Shown here piece by piece: positions 52,844 through 61,891 of a stretch of DNA of 64,000 bases. The position numbers and the translations under genes are program-made. The notes beneath the pieces are model-generated. The model saw only the letters and a program-made list of their open reading frames with translations, searched no databases and was not told the DNA's origin. Each line of letters opens with the position of its first letter. Within the stretch, counting starts at the first letter, position 1. The DNA is from an uncultured Pelagibacteraceae bacterium (GTDB lineage Bacteria > Pseudomonadota > Alphaproteobacteria > Pelagibacterales > Pelagibacteraceae): contig CACJRQ010000002.1 in assembly GCA_902595885.1 (NCBI GenBank), positions 42,109 through 106,108 of the forward strand, written 5' to 3'.

Positions 52844-55800
52844 CTAACTTTTTTTATATCTTTTTTTAAAGTTATTGGATTTTTTAATTTATCCAACATT
52901 TCTTTAGGACACACTTGAACAAAATTATTCACTTCATCATCAAAGTTTTCAATTATTTTTTTTGATAATTGAGATTCAGTCTCTTTAAAGTGCTCACTGA
53001 CTAAATTTTTTAGATATTCTTTCCAATAATCTGTCTCTAAATTTTGCCAAACTACTGACTCTGAATTTACTTTTTTTTCGAATTGTTGGGTTTTGTCATA
53101 TATAAAGGCCATTCCACCTGTCATACCAGCTGCAAAATTATCACCAACATCTCCTAAAATTACTACAGATCCACCAGTCATATATTCACATCCATTAGAA
53201 TCGCATCCTTCAATTACTGTAATTGCACCAGAATTTCTAACAGAAAATCTTTCACCAGCTTGGCCAGCAGCAAAAAGTTTTCCTGAAGTAGCTCCATAAA
53301 GAACAGTATTTCCTAAAATTGTATTCTCATTTGAAACCAAATTACTCTCCTCAGGTAATTTTATTGAAATTGTGGCTCCTGACAAACCTTTACCAACATA
53401 ATCATTAGCATCTCCCTTTAATACAAGCTTTAAACCTTTTGAAGAGAATGCACCAAACGATTGACCCGCTGATCCTTTGAAATTTAAGACTAAAAAGTTT
53501 TCATCAAGTTTTTCATGACCATATTTTTTATATAAATGATGAGAAATTCTTGTGCCTACTGCCCTGTGAGTATTTTTTATTTGATATTCTTTTTCAATTT
53601 TTTCAGAATTATCTAAAGCTTTTTCAATTTCTGGCCAGATTTCTTGATCAAGAGTATCTGGTACACTATTTATTTCTTGATCCTCACAATACCTTGGATT
53701 ACTTCCGGTGTCAGCTTGAACAAATAAAGGATTTAAATCTAGATCATCTAAATTTGGAGAACCTTTACTAATTTGTTTTAGCAAATCTGTCCTACCGATC
53801 ACTTCATTCAATGATTTAAAACCTAAATTTGCTAATATTTCTCTTACTTCAGTGGCTATAAATGTGAAAAGATTAACTACCTTATCTGGAGTTCCAGTAA
53901 ATTTTTCTCTGAGCTTTGCATCTTGTGTACAAACTCCTACTGGACATGTATTAGAGTGACACTGCCTTACCATTATACATCCCATTGCAACTAATGCCGT
54001 AGTAGCAACACCATATTCTTCAGCACCCATCATTGCTGCAATCACCACATCTCGTCCAGTTTTAATTCCACCGTCTGTTCTTAATGTAACTTTATGTCTA
54101 AGATTATTTAAAGTTAATACTTGGTTTGCTTCCGTTAAACCCATTTCCCATGGTATTCCTACATACTTAACACTTGTTTGAGGTGTTGCTCCTGTTCCGC
54201 CATTATGTCCAGAAATCAATATTATATCTGCTTTTGCTTTAGCTACACCAGCAGCAATGGTTCCTACACCCGAAGAAGCAACTAATTTAACTCCTATTCT
54301 CGCTTTAGGATTTATCTGTTTCAAATCATAAATTAGTTGTGCAAGATCTTCGATTGAATAAATATCATGATGTGGTGGTGGTGATATTAAAGTTACTCCA
54401 GGAGTTGAATGTCTAAGTTTAGCAATCTCCTCTGTAACTTTAAATCCTGGTAGCTGACCTCCCTCACCAGGCTTAGCGCCTTGTGCAATTTTAATTTCTA
54501 TTTCATTACAATTATTAAGATAATTAACTGTAACTCCGAATCTTGCAGAAGCTATTTGTTTAACTCTAGAGTTTGCGCTGTCACCATTATCTAAAACTTT
54601 AAATCTACTTGCGTCTTCACCACCCTCTCCGCTACATGAAGCGCCTTTGATCCGATTCATACCAGTTGCCAAAGTTTCATGTGCCTCTTTCGATAAAGCT
54701 CCATGAGACATACTCCCACTTCCAAATCTTTTTAAAATATTTTCTATTGGTTCAACCTCAGAAATGTCTATTGGTCCACTTAATTTTTTTTCTCTAAAAT
54801 CAATTAAATCTCTAAGATTTATTGGTGGTAAACTATAAATACCATCTGCATATCTTTTATAAGCATCATAGGAATTAGATCCAACAGCGCTTTGAAGTAA
54901 ATGGATTAATTTTCCCTGATATTGATGTGTTTCACCATTTTTACGATATCTGTATATACCACCTATCGGCAATATAGTTTGAGAACTTTCAAATGCCTCT
55001 TTATGAATCTCTCGAATTTTTTTCTCTATACCGTTAAGTCCAATACCTGAAATTTTAGAGACAACTCCTGGAAAATAATCTGCAACAATTGTTCTGCTTA
55101 AACCTACAGTTTCAAAGTTACATCCACCTCTATAAGAACTTAGAACTGAAATACCCATCTTAGACATAATTTTTAATAGACCTGCGTTTACTGATTTGAT
55201 GTATCTCTCCACACATTCATCAAAGCTAAATTGACCAAATAATTTCTTTTCATGACGCTGAAATAAACTATCAAATGCTAAATATGGATTTACAGTAGTT
55301 GCTCCAACTCCTATTAAGGTTGCAAAAGAGTGTGTATCTAAAGCCTCTCCAGATTGAACATTGATTGATACATATCCTCTTAGTTTTTTTTCAATAAGAA
55401 ATGAATTAATTGATCCAACTGCTAAAAGCATTGGTATTGGAAGTTTTGAGCTAGAAAGCTCTTTATCACTTAAAATCAATTGAGTAACTCCCTGTCTTAC
55501 TGCAATTTCAGCTTCTTTTTGAATTTTTTTAATTGAATCAAATAAAGTTTCTTCCTCAGAAAAAGTACAATCAATTATAGATGAATTATTGCCAAAAAAA
55601 TTTATAAATTTTTCAAACTGAGAATTTGATAATATTGGACTATTTAAAACATAAATATTTTGCTTTGTTAAATTATCAAAATTTAAAATATTACCAAGAT
55701 TTCCAAATCTTGTTTTCAAACTCATAACCTTGTTCTCTCTTAAAGAGTCTATTGGTGGGTTTGTAACTTGGCTAAAATTCTGTCTAAAAAAATGGTATAA

Positions 55801-57345
55801 TGGTCTATACCTATCTGACAAAACAGCCAATGGAGTATCGTCCCCCATAGATCCAGTTGCTTCTTTAGCATCTTCTGCCATAGGATGGAGTATGAGCTCA
55901 AGGTCTTCTAAACTTATTCCAAAAGTATATTGCCTTCTTCTTAAATCATCACCCGAAAAAGAATTTTTTTCATCTAAAATAGTCAACTTATCATCTAGGT
56001 CAATAATTTGTGAATTAAAGTGTTTATATTCTTTAGCTAAATGATCTTTTATTTGCTTGTTAGTAAATACTTTTCCTTTTTCTATTCTAACTCCAATTAT
56101 TTCCCCAGGACCCAATCTTCCCTTTGACAAAATTCTTTTTTCATTTAATTCAATCATTCCTGTTTCAGAACCTGCAAATAATAATTTGTCTTTTGTAATT
56201 GCGTATCTTAAAGGTCTTAATCCATTTCTATCATTTGCTGCTATAACCCACTCATTATCAGTTCCAGCAATAGCTGCCGGTCCATCCCATGGCTCCATAG
56301 TGCTGTTTAAAAAATTAAATAATTGTTGATGATCTTTTGGTAAAGTTTTGTTTTTTTTAGACCATGCATCTGGAACCAACATAAGCTTCGCCAAAGGAGC
56401 GGGCTGACCAGATATATTTAATAATTCAAAAACATTGTCTAATGCAGCAGAGTCTGATGTTCCCTGTTGTATAACAGGTTTTAAGTTTTCAACATTGTCA
56501 AAAAGAGGACTGTTCATCTCTTGTTCATGAACTTTCATCCAATTTTTATTTCCTCTATAAGTATTAATTTCTCCATTATGCGCTATAGCTCTAAAGGGTT
56601 GAGCTAAATTCCAGCTAGGTGCTGTGTTTGTTGAAAATCTTTGATGAAAAATAGCAAACCTTGAAACAAATCTCTCATCTTTTAGATCAAGGTAGAAATC
56701 TGAGATAGCTTCAGCTAAAAACATGCCCTTGTAAATGATAGACTTAGAACTCAATGAACAAATATAAAAATTGTTTAAAGATTTTTTAAAAGCTTCGTTT
56801 TCTATTTTTCTTCTAGTTTCATAAATTTTTCTTTCTAAATCTTTATTTGTTAATTCTGGATTATAAGGTTTAAACAATACTTGGATAATCTCAGGCATTG
56901 TTTGGAATGCCTTTTCTCCTAAAACTTTTGGATTAACTGGAACTTGTCTCCAACCGTAAATACTAAAATCATTTTTTGTTAATTCACTTTCAACAATAGT
57001 TTTGCAACTTTCTTGTGCTGCGTAATCATTCCGAGGCAGAAATATCATGCCCACACATATTTCAGAATTGTCATGTGTGTGTCCTGTCACTTCTATCTTT
57101 TCAATGAAGAAATCTTTTGGTATTTCAACATGAATTCCAGCTCCATCACCAGTTTTCCCATCGGCATCTACAGCGCCTCTATGCCAAACAGCTTTTAACG
57201 CTTCAATACCATACTCTACAACTTTACGAGATTTTTTACCTTCAGTTGATGCAATTATACCAACACCACAAGCATCATGCTCCATGTCTTCAGAATAAAC
57301 ATTATTTTCTTTTAAAAGGTGAAGGTTCTTTTTATAATTTTCCAT
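52840..57345 (-). CDS. gltB: Glutamate synthase large subunit
   Basis: 1501 aa; class-II amidotransferase Cys (EHDACGVG), GGTGATPQTSVKYVGIPWE, CHSNTCPVGVCTQD. Confidence 0.98.
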   Translation of the reverse strand: MENYKKNLHLLKENNVYSEDMEHDACGVGIIASTEGKKSRKVVEYGIEALKAVWHRGAVDADGKTGDGAGIHVEIPKDFFIEKIEVTGHTHDNSEICVGMIFLPRNDYAAQESCKTIVESELTKNDFSIYGWRQVPVNPKVLGEKAFQTMPEIIQVLFKPYNPELTNKDLERKIYETRRKIENEAFKKSLNNFYICSLSSKSIIYKGMFLAEAISDFYLDLKDERFVSRFAIFHQRFSTNTAPSWNLAQPFRAIAHNGEINTYRGNKNWMKVHEQEMNSPLFDNVENLKPVIQQGTSDSAALDNVFELLNISGQPAPLAKLMLVPDAWSKKNKTLPKDHQQLFNFLNSTMEPWDGPAAIAGTDNEWVIAANDRNGLRPLRYAITKDKLLFAGSETGMIELNEKRILSKGRLGPGEIIGVRIEKGKVFTNKQIKDHLAKEYKHFNSQIIDLDDKLTILDEKNSFSGDDLRRRQYTFGISLEDLELILHPMAEDAKEATGSMGDDTPLAVLSDRYRPLYHFFRQNFSQVTNPPIDSLRENKVMSLKTRFGNLGNILNFDNLTKQNIYVLNSPILSNSQFEKFINFFGNNSSIIDCTFSEEETLFDSIKKIQKEAEIAVRQGVTQLILSDKELSSSKLPIPMLLAVGSINSFLIEKKLRGYVSINVQSGEALDTHSFATLIGVGATTVNPYLAFDSLFQRHEKKLFGQFSFDECVERYIKSVNAGLLKIMSKMGISVLSSYRGGCNFETVGLSRTIVADYFPGVVSKISGIGLNGIEKKIREIHKEAFESSQTILPIGGIYRYRKNGETHQYQGKLIHLLQSAVGSNSYDAYKRYADGIYSLPPINLRDLIDFREKKLSGPIDISEVEPIENILKRFGSGSMSHGALSKEAHETLATGMNRIKGASCSGEGGEDASRFKVLDNGDSANSRVKQIASARFGVTVNYLNNCNEIEIKIAQGAKPGEGGQLPGFKVTEEIAKLRHSTPGVTLISPPPHHDIYSIEDLAQLIYDLKQINPKARIGVKLVASSGVGTIAAGVAKAKADIILISGHNGGTGATPQTSVKYVGIPWEMGLTEANQVLTLNNLRHKVTLRTDGGIKTGRDVVIAAMMGAEEYGVATTALVAMGCIMVRQCHSNTCPVGVCTQDAKLREKFTGTPDKVVNLFTFIATEVREILANLGFKSLNEVIGRTDLLKQISKGSPNLDDLDLNPLFVQADTGSNPRYCEDQEINSVPDTLDQEIWPEIEKALDNSEKIEKEYQIKNTHRAVGTRISHHLYKKYGHEKLDENFLVLNFKGSAGQSFGAFSSKGLKLVLKGDANDYVGKGLSGATISIKLPEESNLVSNENTILGNTVLYGATSGKLFAAGQAGERFSVRNSGAITVIEGCDSNGCEYMTGGSVVILGDVGDNFAAGMTGGMAFIYDKTQQFEKKVNSESVVWQNLETDYWKEYLKNLVSEHFKETESQLSKKIIENFDDEVNNFVQVCPKEMLDKLKNPITLKKDIKKVS

Positions 57346-58784
57346 TAAGCCACTCTTTTTTCCACTTTAGATTTACTCTCTAGATAAGTTTTAATTGAAG
57401 CTGCTGCATCTCTTCCATCTTTTATCGCCCAAACAACTAATGAAGCTCCTCTAACTATATCGCCAGCAGCAAACACCCCTTTTATATTTGTTTCCATAGT
57501 ATCAAAATCTGTTTTAATAGTTCCCCACTTTGTTACTTGTAATTCAATACTATCAAATAAATTTGGTAAATCCTCAGGATCAAAACCTAGTGCTTTGATG
57601 ACCATATCTGCCTTTGTTTCATAACTTGAGCCTTCTTGTACTTGTGGCTTTCTTCTTCCTGTCTCATCTGGATCACCTAATTTAATTTGATCTACAATTA
57701 TTTTTTCTACTTTATTTGTACCTTTAAATTCTTTAGGACTTGATAACCAAACAAACTCAACACCTTCTTCTTCTGCATTTGCAACTTCTCTTGCAGATCC
57801 TGGCATATTTTCTTTATCTCTTCTATACAAACATTTAACAGATTTTGCCTTCTGTCTTATAGAAGTTCTTACACAATCCATTGCTGTGTCACCTCCACCG
57901 ATTACAACAATGTCTTTACCTTCTGCATTTAAAATTCCTTTATCAAACAACTCAACATCATCTCCTAGACCTTTCTTATTAGATGCTGTTAAAAAATCCA
58001 TTGCAGAAAAAATATTATCAAGATCATTTCCAGGTAAGTTTACTTCTCTTGCTTTATAAACTCCTGTTGCAATTAAAATTGCATCATGTTTTTTTCTCAA
58101 TTGGTCTAGGCTTGCGTCCTTACCAACTTCAAAATTTTGAACAAATTCAATTCCTCCATCCTTTAAAAGTTTTGTTCTTCGCTCTACAACTTCTTTTTCT
58201 AATTTAAAATTTGGAATTCCATAAATTAATAATCCTCCTGCCCTATCATATCTATCGTAGACAGTAATTTTATACCCATTTTTTCTTAATTGTTCTGCAG
58301 CAGCTAATCCAGCAGGACCTGCTCCTATAATTCCTACACTTTGATTTTTTTCGCTCGTTACCTTAATAGGTTTTACCCAGCCCTGAGCCCAAGCATTATC
58401 TGTAATATATTTTTCTACTGATCCAATAGTTACTGTTCCATGACCAGACTGTTCAATTACACAATTTCCCTCGCATAATCTATCTTGGGGGCAAATTCGG
58501 CCACACACTTCAGGCATATTGTTTGTGCTTTGGGATAATTCATACGCCTCCTTTAATCTTCCCTCGGCTGTCAGTTTAAGCCAATCTGGAATGTTGTTAC
58601 TTAGAGGACAATGAACTTGACAAAAAGGTACTCCACATTGCGAACATCTACTTGACTGTTCTTTGGCTTTTTCATTGATATACTCGTCATAAATTTCCTT
58701 AAAATCTTTCTTTCTCGTATCAACCTCCCTTTTAGGTGGAGTTTGTTGACCTATTTTAACAAATTTAAGCATTTTATCTGGCAT
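57345..58784 (-). CDS. gltD: Glutamate synthase small subunit
   Basis: CSQCGVPFCQVHCPLSNNIPDWL, GAGPAGLAAAEQLRKNGY, GGGDTAMDCVRT. Confidence 0.97.
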   Translation of the reverse strand: MPDKMLKFVKIGQQTPPKREVDTRKKDFKEIYDEYINEKAKEQSSRCSQCGVPFCQVHCPLSNNIPDWLKLTAEGRLKEAYELSQSTNNMPEVCGRICPQDRLCEGNCVIEQSGHGTVTIGSVEKYITDNAWAQGWVKPIKVTSEKNQSVGIIGAGPAGLAAAEQLRKNGYKITVYDRYDRAGGLLIYGIPNFKLEKEVVERRTKLLKDGGIEFVQNFEVGKDASLDQLRKKHDAILIATGVYKAREVNLPGNDLDNIFSAMDFLTASNKKGLGDDVELFDKGILNAEGKDIVVIGGGDTAMDCVRTSIRQKAKSVKCLYRRDKENMPGSAREVANAEEEGVEFVWLSSPKEFKGTNKVEKIIVDQIKLGDPDETGRRKPQVQEGSSYETKADMVIKALGFDPEDLPNLFDSIELQVTKWGTIKTDFDTMETNIKGVFAAGDIVRGASLVVWAIKDGRDAAASIKTYLESKSKVEKRVA

Positions 58785-58841
58785 AATATTATTTAAGTTT
58801 TGGCAAAATATACCTTGATTTATGTATATAAAGCATAAAAT

Positions 58842-58860
58842 AGGTCATATATATTGACCT
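58842..58860. promoter_or_regulatory. Inverted repeat in gltDB/uppP divergent intergenic region
   Basis: AGGTCA-N7-TGACCT, ~58 bp upstream of gltD. Confidence 0.4.
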
Positions 58861-58967
58861 TAATTTTTAAATTTTTGCTGCTAATAAACAAGTTTTTAAT
58901 TATTGCATAGCTAATATGCTTAAATCGAATTGTTTTAAATAAATACTTTATAAGTTACGAAGAAATA

Positions 58968-59732
58968 ATGTTTCAAAATATTATAGAAGTTTTAATTCTC
59001 TCTGCAATTCAAGGAATATCAGAATTTCTTCCTATTAGTTCTTCTGCTCATTTAGTTTTGGTTTCTACTTTATATGAATTTAAATCTAGTTCTTTGCTTA
59101 TTGATATCAGCCTCCATCTAGGATCGCTAATAGCAATAATTTATTTTTTTAAAGATGAACTGTTTGATATCAGAAAAAATAAAAGAATTTTAAATTTAAT
59201 TATATTAGGATCTATTCCATTAATAATTGTTGGATACATACTTTATATTACAAATTTAATTTATCAGTTAAGAAATTTAGAGGTTATTGCTTGGACTACT
59301 TTAATATTCGCAATTATTTTATACATCTCAGACAAAAATCGATTTGATAAAAAAATTTCTTCAAATTTAAATTTTCAGTCAATAATATTTATAGGTGTTT
59401 TCCAAATCTTCTCTCTTGTACCCGGAGTGAGTAGGGCAGGAATTACTATAACAGCTGCGAGAATTTTAAAATTTAATAGATTGGATTCAAGTAAGATATC
59501 TTTTTTACTTTCAATTCCAGCATTAACTGGAGCTAGTGTCTTAAGCATGAAAGATGTTTTTGAACAATCAATTCAGTTTAATTACTTAGTTGTTATCGCA
59601 ATTATATCTTCTTTTATTTTTTCTTTTCTAACAGTTAAATTCTTTTTAATTTATATAAATAAATTTTCAATGAATGCGTTTGTAATTTATAGAATTGTTA
59701 TTGCCTTATTTTTATTTAATTTAATTTACTAA
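58968..59732 (+). CDS. uppP: Undecaprenyl-diphosphatase
   Basis: QGISEFLPISSSAHLVL, PGVSRAGITITAARIL. Confidence 0.96.
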   Translation: MFQNIIEVLILSAIQGISEFLPISSSAHLVLVSTLYEFKSSSLLIDISLHLGSLIAIIYFFKDELFDIRKNKRILNLIILGSIPLIIVGYILYITNLIYQLRNLEVIAWTTLIFAIILYISDKNRFDKKISSNLNFQSIIFIGVFQIFSLVPGVSRAGITITAARILKFNRLDSSKISFLLSIPALTGASVLSMKDVFEQSIQFNYLVVIAIISSFIFSFLTVKFFLIYINKFSMNAFVIYRIVIALFLFNLIY

Positions 59733-60622
59733 ATATATTTTTTTTTAACTAAAGGTAGCAATTGAGATAAAAGAACTCCACATAGAATAAAAAAGCATCC
59801 AAGTAAATTATTAACATCTAGAATTTGATTTAAAATAAACCAAGCAGCTATAGTCGCAAATACACCTTCAAGAGAAAAAATTATAGCTGCAGGTGCTGGA
59901 GTAATATTACGCTGGGCATAAATTTGTAATACAAATGCAAATCCACCAGATAATATACCTGCATATAAAATTGAATAAATTTCCATTAAAATATTACTTA
60001 AAATAAATTCTTCATAAATAATTCCAATTATAAATGAAAAAATAGCCACAATTAAAGTCTGCGCAGCTCCTAAAGTAAGTGGCAGATTGTATTTAGTTAT
60101 AATGATCCCAGTAAAAATGATATGAGTACTCCAAAATAGAGCTCCTAGAACAACTAAAGTATCTCCTAATCTTACTGTTGCATCATGAAAATTTGTTAAT
60201 AAATATCCTCCAATTAAACATAGAACTACAGAAGGCCATACACTCCAATGCATTGATTTTTTACCAAACAAAAAAATGATAATAGGTACCATTGGCACAT
60301 AAAAAATTGTAAAAAAAGCAGCATTTGCAACATCTGTGTAAAGCAAAGCAACTTGTTGTAGTGCTGAGCCTAAGAATAAAGAAATTCCAATTAATAATGA
60401 ATAAATTATGAAAGTTTTTTTATCTAATTTAAATTCTGATTTAAAATTTTTTAATTCAAATAAAATCATAAGTGGGATTATGGCTAGAAAACCAATAAAA
60501 AACCTCACAGCATTAAATGTAAAAGGGCCAATATTATCCATGCCCGTATCTTGGGCAATAAAAGTTGTTCCCCAAATAAAAGTGCACAATAAGGCACTAA
60601 ATAATGATATGGATTTACTCAT
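59729..60622 (-). CDS. DMT-superfamily (EamA) transporter
   Basis: ~10 TM, FIWGTTFIAQDTGMDNIGPFTFNAVRFFIGFLAIIPL, repeated EamA domains. Confidence 0.9.
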   Translation of the reverse strand: MSKSISLFSALLCTFIWGTTFIAQDTGMDNIGPFTFNAVRFFIGFLAIIPLMILFELKNFKSEFKLDKKTFIIYSLLIGISLFLGSALQQVALLYTDVANAAFFTIFYVPMVPIIIFLFGKKSMHWSVWPSVVLCLIGGYLLTNFHDATVRLGDTLVVLGALFWSTHIIFTGIIITKYNLPLTLGAAQTLIVAIFSFIIGIIYEEFILSNILMEIYSILYAGILSGGFAFVLQIYAQRNITPAPAAIIFSLEGVFATIAAWFILNQILDVNNLLGCFFILCGVLLSQLLPLVKKKYI

Positions 60623-60628
60623 TTTTAA

Positions 60629-61891
60629 TTAGACAGCTAGTTTATAGGCAAAATTTTTGCCTAAGTTTTCTTTTAGATCATTATTAAACCTAGCTGCTTC
60701 TGCACCATCAATAATTCTGTGGTCATAAGATAAAGAAATTGGCAGCATAGTCCTAGTTTGAAACTTTCCATTCATAAAAATTTGTTTTTTTTCTGATCTT
60801 CCTACTCCTAATATAGCAACTTCAGGATAATTAATTATAGGAGTAAAAAATGAACCTCCTATACCACCTAAACTCGTAATCGTCATCGAGCCACCAAACA
60901 ATTCTTTTTTATCAATTTTTAAATTTCTACAAAGTTCGCTTACCTCTTTTAACTCTTTACTTATCAGAGAAATTTTTTTGTTATTTACATTTCTTATTTT
61001 TGGAACCATTAATCCATTTGGCGTGTCAACTGCTATCCCAATATGGAAATATTTTTTTAAAGTCATTTTTCCAGTCTCAATTTCGTCGATAGAAGAATTA
61101 AAACTAGGAAATTTCTTAAGAGATGCAACTAAAGCCTTTATTATAAATGCTAGAGGTGTAATTTTAATTTTGTCTCCAGTATACATATCTTTTAGAGAAC
61201 TTCTAAAACTTTCCATCTCTGTTATATCAGCTTCATCATGATTTGTAACATGAGGAATTGTTGTCCATGAATTCGTAAGATATTTCGATGATAATTTTTT
61301 AACTCTTGGTATATCTTTAATTTCTATTTCACCAAAATCAGAATGTTCGAATTCATTTTTTATTTTATATGGCTTACTATCTTTTGCTACAAAATCGTTT
61401 TTTGAATTAATAGAGACGAATTTTTTAATATCATCTTCAACAACTCTGCCATCTTTCTGACTTCCAACTACTTGATTAATATTTACACCAAGTTCTCTAG
61501 CAAATTTTCTGGCTTTTGGACTTGCAGATGCAATATCTGAAATATTATTTTTAGATAATGTTTTTTCTTGGATTTCAGGTTTTATTACCTCGGTTTTTTT
61601 AAACTCTTTTTCAATTTTTGGTTTTTCTTTAACCTCTTCCTTTTTAACTTCTGAAGTACTTTCTATAGTTAAAATTAAGTCACCCTCTGAAACTTTGTCT
61701 CCTACCTTTATTTTTAAATTTTTAATTTTACCCTCTAAATTTGATGGTATTTCTACGCTAGATTTGTCACTTTCAATTGTTATTAGGGCATCATTTTTTT
61801 TAATTGATTGACCTTCAGTAACTAATACCTCAATAACCTCAACATCTTTAAAGTCTCCAATATTAGGTACTTTAATTTCAGTTTCTGACAT
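60629..61891 (-). CDS. aceF: Pyruvate dehydrogenase E2 (dihydrolipoyl acetyltransferase), one lipoyl domain
   Basis: ITIESDKSSVEIPS lipoyl site, SPKARKFARELGV E3/E1 binding, SLSYDHRIIDGAEAARF. Confidence 0.95.
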   Translation of the reverse strand: MSETEIKVPNIGDFKDVEVIEVLVTEGQSIKKNDALITIESDKSSVEIPSNLEGKIKNLKIKVGDKVSEGDLILTIESTSEVKKEEVKEKPKIEKEFKKTEVIKPEIQEKTLSKNNISDIASASPKARKFARELGVNINQVVGSQKDGRVVEDDIKKFVSINSKNDFVAKDSKPYKIKNEFEHSDFGEIEIKDIPRVKKLSSKYLTNSWTTIPHVTNHDEADITEMESFRSSLKDMYTGDKIKITPLAFIIKALVASLKKFPSFNSSIDEIETGKMTLKKYFHIGIAVDTPNGLMVPKIRNVNNKKISLISKELKEVSELCRNLKIDKKELFGGSMTITSLGGIGGSFFTPIINYPEVAILGVGRSEKKQIFMNGKFQTRTMLPISLSYDHRIIDGAEAARFNNDLKENLGKNFAYKLAV

